DNA of 42,816 bases from assembly GCF_017744135.1 (NCBI RefSeq), contig NZ_JAGHQU010000020.1, positions 1 through 42,816 of the forward strand, in the 5' to 3' direction. Under the pieces are notes generated by a model. The model saw only the letters and a program-made list of their open reading frames with translations, was not told the origin of the DNA and made no database searches. Numbering within the stretch: position 1 is the stretch's first letter; each line of letters opens with the position of its first letter. This document shows, in pieces, positions 38,048 to 42,816 of this stretch. A program made the position numbers and the translations under genes. The stretch is from Endozoicomonas sp. G2_2. GTDB taxonomy: Bacteria; Pseudomonadota; Gammaproteobacteria; Nevskiales; Salinisphaeraceae.

Positions 38048-38752
38048 TCAGCCGGGCAGGCGCTCACCCGCGACCGGGATGGTCGCGCCTTGCAGCCGCG
38101 CGCGTGCCTCGGTTTGCAGCTTCACGGCCGTCGCATGGCCGATGCCCTCGATCGTCTTCAGCTCGTCGACACTGCTCTGGGCCAGTGCCTCCAGGCTCGT
38201 AAGACCGGCACCGCGAAGGCCCATCAGACGTGCCTTGCCGATGTTGGGTAGCGAGTCGACGGTCAGCCCGAACCTCGATTCGGGGAAACCCGCGTAGCTC
38301 TTGGTCAGCCGCTGGTAGTAATCGTCGAAGGCGTCTGAGTGAGTCGACAGCGCACGTATCTGCGCGAGCTTATCGTTGGCACTGAGCAGGCTCTCGACGA
38401 TCTGACGATACGCCTTGAGAAAGGACAGGTAGCCGTCAGGCATGATCGAGCCTATATCCGAGGATGACGAGCTGTCCGGCAGGCCATTGCCATAGCCTGT
38501 CCAGGGAAGCCAGATGCCGTCCGCCGCGGTGCCGTATGTGGGCGCTTCGCTGGGGCGGCCGCGGAACACTTCGCCGTGATGCTGGAGCACATGAAAAGGG
38601 GTGCGAAGCTGCAGCGTCGCGGCGAACGCGTAGCCTTCAATCACGTCGGCGAACTCATCGTGTTGTCTCTCGGCCCGCACAGTGGACTGCGGGTGCCCGG
38701 ACTCGCTCCGGCGCGACCCCAGTAACGACAGCAGCTTCTTCACGATGTGCAA
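38048..38752 (-). CDS. Helix-hairpin-helix DNA-binding protein (234 aa)
   Basis: The TTG start at 38752 has GGAG six bases upstream; a GTG at 38743 is possible. Residues about 165-220 hold tandem HhH motifs (SLPNIGKARLMGLRGAGLTS, then LKTIEGIGHATAVKLQTEAR), as in RadA/Rad51 N-domains and helicase-associated proteins. The N-terminal 150 residues are not recognised. It is co-transcribed with the CoiA-like gene, suggesting a pair that acts on DNA, for instance in recombination or repair of transferred DNA. Confidence 0.65.
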   Translation of the reverse strand: MHIVKKLLSLLGSRRSESGHPQSTVRAERQHDEFADVIEGYAFAATLQLRTPFHVLQHHGEVFRGRPSEAPTYGTAADGIWLPWTGYGNGLPDSSSSSDIGSIMPDGYLSFLKAYRQIVESLLSANDKLAQIRALSTHSDAFDDYYQRLTKSYAGFPESRFGLTVDSLPNIGKARLMGLRGAGLTSLEALAQSSVDELKTIEGIGHATAVKLQTEARARLQGATIPVAGERLPG

Positions 38753-38970
38753 AAGTTTCTCCCCTCGGCCAGGTATCCCCGCGTCAATAGCGCGCAGTGC
38801 CTACTATATCGAATGAACGTCGCAAAATTACTCGGCAAAAGCAAAAAATCAAGTTTGTATTAGGTATCAAGCGGTAAAACCCCGCGAATCGCGAGAGAAG
38901 GCGCTGATTAAAACTGCGCAATGAAGCGACTTTTGCCAAAACCGCACGCGACAGGCCAATTCTTACTTCT

Positions 38971-38992
38971 GTGTCGCTAGAGGGCGCGACAC
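38971..38992. promoter_or_regulatory. Dyad upstream of the lipoprotein gene
   Basis: GTGTCG (38971-38976) and CGACAC (38987-38992) flank a 10-bp spacer, 38 bp upstream of the ATG at 39030. Candidate operator in the divergent region 38753-39029, which otherwise shows only AT-rich promoter-like stretches. Confidence 0.4.
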
Positions 38993-39029
38993 ACGGGGTT
39001 ATTCGTTCGCGAGATGGGACCGGGGGGTC

Positions 39030-40043
39030 ATGATGAAACGAGTTATAGCTGGCGCTTTGGCGCTATGTGCCGCACTGCTTGCCGGGTGCGTGAGCTTCCA
39101 CACAAACAATGGCGAAAATGCAGATGCCGAGAGCAGCAAGATGCCGGGGCTCTATTACTACCTGCCGAAGAAAGACTTGATCGTTACGCTCACTGTCGAG
39201 CAGAAAGGCAATTCTGAACCCGTTTACAGGTTCGACTTCGACACCTCCGCGGCTTATCCGAATTTGTCGCAGTCGTATCGGCTGAACCAGACAAAGCAGT
39301 TTTTCGCCAACGTGGAGGACAAGTACGAAATCAGCAAATCTGGGCTGTTGAACAGCGTCGACGTCAAATCTGAATCTAAAGTGGAGACCGTGCTGGACAA
39401 CCTTACAGGTAAACCTACAAAGGGATTTGTTGAGAAACCTGTTAAATGTGCCGTAGGCACTCACGTGTTGGTAATCGATCCGGCTAGTAATGCTGAAAAA
39501 TCCCCAGACAATGATGGGTATCGCAGCGCGGGAGAGCTTTGCCAATTCAAAATTATGTATCGGGTACTCAAATCCGGTAAGACCTATCATGAGCCGCCCT
39601 CTTTGGACGTCCCGCTCGCGGGCATCGTCTATCGCAATGATCAGCCATATGCGATCGAGATTCGGTCAGGCACAGTCCTGAAAGCCCGGAAGATCCTGTT
39701 TTCGCCCACGGGGGCACTGGCACGCAGGCTGCCTCTGAAGAAAGGCTTTTTCGCTCAGACCGACCACAAGTTCGTTATGGAAGACGGGCGACTCACCCAT
39801 GTCGACTACACCAAAGACAGCGAGCTGGCGACGGTACTGACGGCGCCGGCGAAGTTGATTGGTGCCTATACCGGTGCCCTGGGCCAGATCCTGTCGGGCA
39901 TACACGGGCCGTCGAACGAACGGCTTGAGGCAGACAAGATCGAGGCCAATCAGCAGTTGCTCAAGGCGAAAATCGAACAGTGTCGGGACGCGCTCGACGA
40001 GGGCGTCGAGGTGGCGGTCGCGCAGACGCTCTGCGCGTTCTGA
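39030..40043 (+). CDS. Secreted lipoprotein of unknown function (337 aa)
   Basis: Signal peptide with lipobox (ALALCAALLAGC, Cys at residue 20) and GGGGGG upstream of the double ATG. The mature protein contains LNQTKQFFANVEDKYEISKS and a long middle domain rich in strands, then a region with ILFSPTGALARRLPLKKGFF and HVDYTKDSELATVLTAPAKL, and a C-terminal helix. No family is recognised. It is predicted to be anchored in a membrane and exposed to the periplasm or surface. The gene stands alone between two divergent or convergent neighbours with a good terminator after it. Confidence 0.7.
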   Translation: MMKRVIAGALALCAALLAGCVSFHTNNGENADAESSKMPGLYYYLPKKDLIVTLTVEQKGNSEPVYRFDFDTSAAYPNLSQSYRLNQTKQFFANVEDKYEISKSGLLNSVDVKSESKVETVLDNLTGKPTKGFVEKPVKCAVGTHVLVIDPASNAEKSPDNDGYRSAGELCQFKIMYRVLKSGKTYHEPPSLDVPLAGIVYRNDQPYAIEIRSGTVLKARKILFSPTGALARRLPLKKGFFAQTDHKFVMEDGRLTHVDYTKDSELATVLTAPAKLIGAYTGALGQILSGIHGPSNERLEADKIEANQQLLKAKIEQCRDALDEGVEVAVAQTLCAF

Positions 40044-40049
40044 TCCGAT

Positions 40050-40074
40050 GCGGGCCGGAGCGCATCCGGCCCGC
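40050..40074. terminator. Stem-loop between convergent genes
   Basis: GCGGGCCGGA (40050-40059) pairs perfectly with TCCGGCCCGC (40065-40074) with a 5-nt loop, followed by TCGGTTTCGC. The T-tract is poor but position between convergent stops at 40043 and 40086 supports a terminator. Confidence 0.65.
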
Positions 40075-40085
40075 TCGGTTTCGCG

Positions 40086-40391
40086 CTAGACGCGTGCGGT
40101 GATGCGCGCTTCCGTGGCCCGTGCGATGCGGTCCAGGTAAGCCAGCACCTGTGCGAGCGCCATGAAAAGCGCGCATTCGATCACACCGGCCACGATCCAG
40201 ATCATGGATGGAATGAAATCGATGAGCGTGGGATCGTACCGATAGCTCGTTTCGGGCCACAGATTGACCCCGACGACCAATGACGCAACGAAAAAGAGAA
40301 TGCCGATGACGCCAAGGGTGGTCGCCATACCCGGCATGGTCGATGTTTCGATCGGGGCCGAAGGCGGCGTGCTCACGGTAACTTCTGACAT
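40086..40391 (-). CDS. Small two-span membrane protein (101 aa)
   Basis: Begins MSEVTVSTPPSAPIETSTMP, then a span (about 21-45, ATTLGVIGILFFVASLVVGV) and a second (about 60-85, IWIVAGVIECALFMALAQVL). The C-terminus is basic. The start at 40391 was preferred over 40418 because the extra residues run into the upstream intergenic hairpin. No family is recognised. It lies about 95 bp downstream of the gene at 40486. Confidence 0.55.
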   Translation of the reverse strand: MSEVTVSTPPSAPIETSTMPGMATTLGVIGILFFVASLVVGVNLWPETSYRYDPTLIDFIPSMIWIVAGVIECALFMALAQVLAYLDRIARATEARITARV

Positions 40392-40485
40392 GGTGGGTTC
40401 CCCCGAAAACGCCCACATGGGCGCGTCAGAAGAGTAGCGCGGCCGCTCGCGTTTGTGCCCTGTGTCCGGGCAAAAAAAATCGCGC

Positions 40486-41364
40486 TTATTCGTCCACCGG
40501 CATGAACGGCAGCTTGTCCCAGCCCTCGACCAGCTCGCGCATGGTCATGTCCATGAGCACGCGCAGGCGCACGGCCACGGTGCGGATGATCTCCGGCTCG
40601 TGACGCCGGGCATGCAGATCGATCAGGCGCATGTACTTCACACCATCGGCCATCAGGCCGCTGTCGGTACGCAGCAGATGATTCCACAGCGCGCGCACAT
40701 GCGGCAGATAGCCCTCACGCGAGGTGGGTAGCGGGCGATCACCGGCCAGGCCCTCGAGCACGCCGGCGGTGAGATTGCGCACCAGTGCGGCGTTGGTGCG
40801 GGTATCGCGATCCTGACTCATGGTCGCCAGGTAGGCATGCACGCAGGCGCTGGTGAAGGTGATGGCCACGAGCAGGCGTCGCGCGTTGGAGCCATCGCGA
40901 AACAGATCCTCGGGCAAAGCCCCGACGTCATGCTCGCAGACCTTTTCGATGAGTCGGCAGCACAGCAGGATCACGGCCTGGTCGTCCGGTCGGGGGGCGG
41001 CAATTTCATGGCGGATACGCGTCATCGGTGAGTGGTAGGGCAGTGCCAGTGAGGAACAGCCCAGACCCATCGCCTGATCCACGAGTCCGATCAGAATCGC
41101 CTCGGGGCGATCGTTGTCGCTATCGACGCCTTCGAGTGCCCCGGTGATCTCGATCAGATCGATGTTGAAGAACGGCCCGACACGCTTGCACGCCTGCGGG
41201 TCCAGTCCTTCGGCACAGGCGCCCACCCAATGCGGCGGCACCCCGTGATAGCGGCACTTCTCACGAAAGTCGACATCATTGACCAGCGCCGTCGTGTCCT
41301 TGACGACCATCTGGATCACGGGCGCCCCATCATCCGATGGCTCCGGCTGTCTGTCCTCTATCAC
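40486..41364 (-). CDS. Hypothetical protein divergent from the Tus-like gene (292 aa)
   Basis: GTG 41364 with GGGG ten bases upstream is preferred; an ATG at 41421 would add a Cys/Gly-rich leader (MDGCWCLGVTRDCCSGC) and has no ribosome-binding site. The protein is mostly helical with no membrane span; PPHWVGACAEGLDPQACKRV and GALPEDLFRDGSNARRLL are typical segments. No family is recognised. Its promoter region carries a Ter-like site (41431-41450), the counterpart of those before the Tus-like gene, so the two divergent genes may be jointly controlled. A replication-associated function is possible but not shown. Confidence 0.6.
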   Translation of the reverse strand: MIEDRQPEPSDDGAPVIQMVVKDTTALVNDVDFREKCRYHGVPPHWVGACAEGLDPQACKRVGPFFNIDLIEITGALEGVDSDNDRPEAILIGLVDQAMGLGCSSLALPYHSPMTRIRHEIAAPRPDDQAVILLCCRLIEKVCEHDVGALPEDLFRDGSNARRLLVAITFTSACVHAYLATMSQDRDTRTNAALVRNLTAGVLEGLAGDRPLPTSREGYLPHVRALWNHLLRTDSGLMADGVKYMRLIDLHARRHEPEIIRTVAVRLRVLMDMTMRELVEGWDKLPFMPVDE

Positions 41365-41430
41365 TAAAGCGCACCCCGAACAGCAATCACGCGTAACACC
41401 CAGGCACCAACACCCATCCAATAATGAAGA

Positions 41431-41450
41431 TTTTATATCATCCTACACAG
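41431..41450 (-). promoter_or_regulatory. Ter-like site 3 (minus orientation)
   Basis: The minus-strand sequence CTGTGTAGGATGATATAAAA differs from the two plus-strand copies by one base in the core and one at the end. It faces the opposite way, 10 bp upstream of the possible ATG at 41421. Its TATAAA could be the -10 of the divergent gene. Confidence 0.65.
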
Positions 41451-41637
41451 CGCCCCGCCACCCAAGGCGGGCTGCCCACCCTCGAGTCCTATCTTATCGG
41501 CATCGGTGGCCATATCTGACCCCGTTTTTGCCGAACCTGCGAAGCCGAAAAAAACAGGGGAAAAAAAGGGGGAAAACCGCGACAAGATCGGGGCGCCGTT
41601 CCGTGAGGGTTCGGCACGGCGTGGTAGGTGGTGGTGG

Positions 41638-41658
41638 CTGTGTAGGTTGATATAAATA
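41638..41658 (+). repeat. Ter-like site 1
   Basis: A 21-bp sequence repeated exactly at 41737-41757. Its core GTAGGTTGATATAAA resembles the E. coli Ter consensus (G-T-A-N-GTTG-N-N-A-N-N-A-A), sharing GTA-x-GTTG and the A-rich end, though not the inner C. Confidence 0.7.
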
Positions 41659-41736
41659 TCGGGCTTGGGGTGGGGCGTTTGGGCTGTAAGGGTAGGGTGC
41701 ATATAGTGGATTGGGAGACGAACAAAGCCGCACGGT

Positions 41737-41757
41737 CTGTGTAGGTTGATATAAATA
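41737..41757 (+). repeat. Ter-like site 2, overlapping the tus promoter region
   Basis: Exact copy of site 1, 99 bp downstream in the same direction and 14 bp before the tus-like ATG. In E. coli TerB overlaps the tus promoter and Tus represses itself; the same layout is seen here. The TATAAAT inside can act as a -10. Confidence 0.7.
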
Positions 41758-41771
41758 ATGCGGGGGTAGGG

Positions 41772-42677
41772 ATGGACGACATCGCGACAATCAAGGCTGA
41801 GATCGCCCAGGCGGCGCGCGCGCTGGAAGGGTGGGTGCGTGAGTTCAACGATGCCCTGGCCCTGTATGCCGCCGACTGGCCCGCAGTCTGCTACGCGATC
41901 GAGCGCTTCAATCCCGACATGCCCCAACAGGCACTCACGGTGACGCGCAGTGTCGGCGAGCCGGCACGTTTGAACGCCCGCGCGATCTTCGCGGCGATCG
42001 ACTACGCGCCCGAGCAGTCACCGAACACCGTGCGACGCATGGCCGGTGTCGTGTGCGCGCCACGCGAGGTGCTGCCGGCACTCGATGGCCTCAACGCCGC
42101 GAAAGAGGCGCTCAAGACGTCGGTGGGCAAACTGCCGCGCGGTCGCTGGCAGCGTGAGCGCGCCAGCATGTCGCGGGCGGCGACTCTGTCACTGCTGCAG
42201 GCCTACCGGCGGGTGCGGGTGCTGCCGGATGGGGCATCGCGTGTGAGCTTCACGTGGGATCGCCACGGCGCGTCCGGCCGGCGCCTGACTGTTGCCCAGG
42301 CGCGCGAGCTGGTCCAGGCGCCGGGCTATCACGGCCCGATTTCACAGGCCCGCCAGAACATCGAACGCGCCGCGCTCGTGGATCTGCCCGAAACCGAAGT
42401 GCTGCTCCAGCGCAAGCCGATCGCACCGACGCCGGCGGCCAATGTCTGGCTCACGCCCGACGCGCGCCCGATCGCCTTCCGCGTGGACATGCCGGTGGTG
42501 GTGATCACCGATGCCCCCGAGCAGGCGCCCAAGATCTACGATCTCGAAGACTTCGATCCGCAGACGCCGGCACGAAAGACCCGCTCGGATCGGCGGGTGG
42601 AAGATCAGCCCCTGATCGAGCGGCTGCATCTGTATCGCTACACCGCGGCCTGGCGCGGCTCTAACTCGCGCAACTGA
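41772..42677 (+). CDS. tus: Tus-like replication-terminator (Ter-binding) protein
   Basis: 301 aa, against 309 in E. coli. Colinear matches to Tus as remembered: [20 protein letters not shown] with [39 protein letters not shown] with [39 protein letters not shown] with [26 protein letters not shown] with TPLIALIN; and [11 protein letters not shown] with LIIPRLHLYVA at the end. Tus binds Ter sites as a monomer and blocks forks from one side. The residues aligned with the cytosine-flip pocket of E. coli Tus (F140, H144, G149) do not seem conserved, so fork locking may work differently. GGGGG precedes the ATG. Confidence 0.75.
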   Translation: [301 protein letters not shown]

Positions 42678-42689
42678 GTGCAAAAAAAA

Positions 42690-42816
42690 GGTTCATCGCA
42701 CTTTACCGGGAAACGCGGCTTTGATTTTGAGGAAGAAGTAGTCGGCGTTACGAAAGCCATAGGCTTGGCGTTTGATGACTTTAATGCGGTTGTTCATGCC
42801 TTCGAGCACGCTGGTA
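42690..42816 (-). mobile_element. End of an ISL3-family insertion sequence (truncated by the window)
   Basis: The end of an IS enters from the right. The likely terminal inverted repeat begins at GGTTCATCGCACTTT (42690) and is preceded by eight A residues (42682-42689) that may be its 8-bp target duplication, the size usual for ISL3 elements. The other end is outside the window, so limits are provisional. Confidence 0.65.
42693..42816 (-). CDS. C-terminal end of an ISL3-family transposase (partial)
   Basis: The last 40 codons read ...TSVLEGMNNRIKVIKRQA then YGFRNADYFFLKIKAAFPGK and stop at 42693. The segment EGMNNRIKVIKRxAYGFR is the hallmark C-terminus of ISL3 (IS204/IS1001/IS1165) transposases, including the catalytic Glu. 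The gene continues beyond the right edge of the window. No disruption is visible in the part seen. Confidence 0.88.
   Translation of the reverse strand, partial: TSVLEGMNNRIKVIKRQAYGFRNADYFFLKIKAAFPGKVR

Noticed and set aside
40454-40482. Terminator downstream of the gene at 40486
   Set aside because: GCCC/GGGC arms exist, but the A8 tract is on the wrong side: on the minus strand the T8 comes before the weak stem, so it does not form a proper terminator.
41537-41580. A/G-rich tract before the Tus-like gene as a terminator or PolyA-type regulatory site
   Set aside because: No paired stem precedes the tract and no gene ends just before it; it may merely be a flexible spacer.
1-42816. tRNA, rRNA genes or a tRNA attachment site that would mark an integrative element
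   Set aside because: No cloverleaf-like or rRNA-like sequence was found by eye and no integrase gene is present, so a plasmid is favoured over an integrative element.

Overview
The window looks like one segment of a large conjugative element, most likely a plasmid, from a high-GC proteobacterium (probably a gammaproteobacterium; this is inference from GC content, IS families, the type IV secretion genes and a Tus homologue). There are no rRNA, tRNA or core metabolic genes. No replication initiator or relaxase is recognisable, so those functions must lie outside the window or be unrecognised here.

Layout: 1-5430 is accessory. It holds small minus-strand genes and a complete IS1595-family element (982-3328) bounded by 27-bp inverted repeats and an 8-bp poly-A target duplication, carrying a Panacea-type toxin-antitoxin operon as passenger. 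Tandem paralogues of unknown function follow at 3925-5209. 5430-6277 is GC-rich with no credible gene but with hairpins and short repeats. 6278-9197 is a minus-strand operon with a sigma-70-family factor, a zinc-finger/TOPRIM primase and two small proteins. 9198-9621 is an AT-rich, repeat-bearing region, a candidate centromere or iterons, which precedes a plus-strand segregation operon: an unknown protein, a ParM-like actin and a ParR-like partner (9631-12213).

12218-35521 is almost entirely a minus-strand conjugation region related to the F/GI-type type IV secretion systems. In transcription order it reads: RecD2-like protein, TraD coupling protein, small membrane proteins, terminator; then RAQPRD-like protein, pilin-like protein, TraL, TraE, TraK, TraB, a lipoprotein, a DotD-like protein, TraC ATPase, a second lipoprotein, a large acidic membrane protein, an unknown protein, a lytic transglycosylase, terminator; then TraF-like thioredoxin, TraH-position protein, TraG, and three or four unknown proteins. 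Most junctions overlap (ATGA, TGATG, TAATG), so translation is tightly coupled. The RecD2-like protein appears to have lost its ATPase motifs.

35522-42816 is accessory again: a membrane-anchored protein, a HhH protein next to a CoiA-like protein, a lipoprotein, and at the right end a Tus-like replication-terminator protein with three Ter-like 20-bp sites in its intergenic region. Two face one way and one the other, the arrangement expected of a replication-fork trap. The window ends in the 3' end of an ISL3-family transposase, also next to an A8 tract.

A 17-bp near-palindromic motif (consensus ACCCCYAYAAARRGGGT) sits at the heads of three separate operons (6862, 30462 and 35521), suggesting a shared regulator; the element encodes its own sigma factor, which is one candidate.
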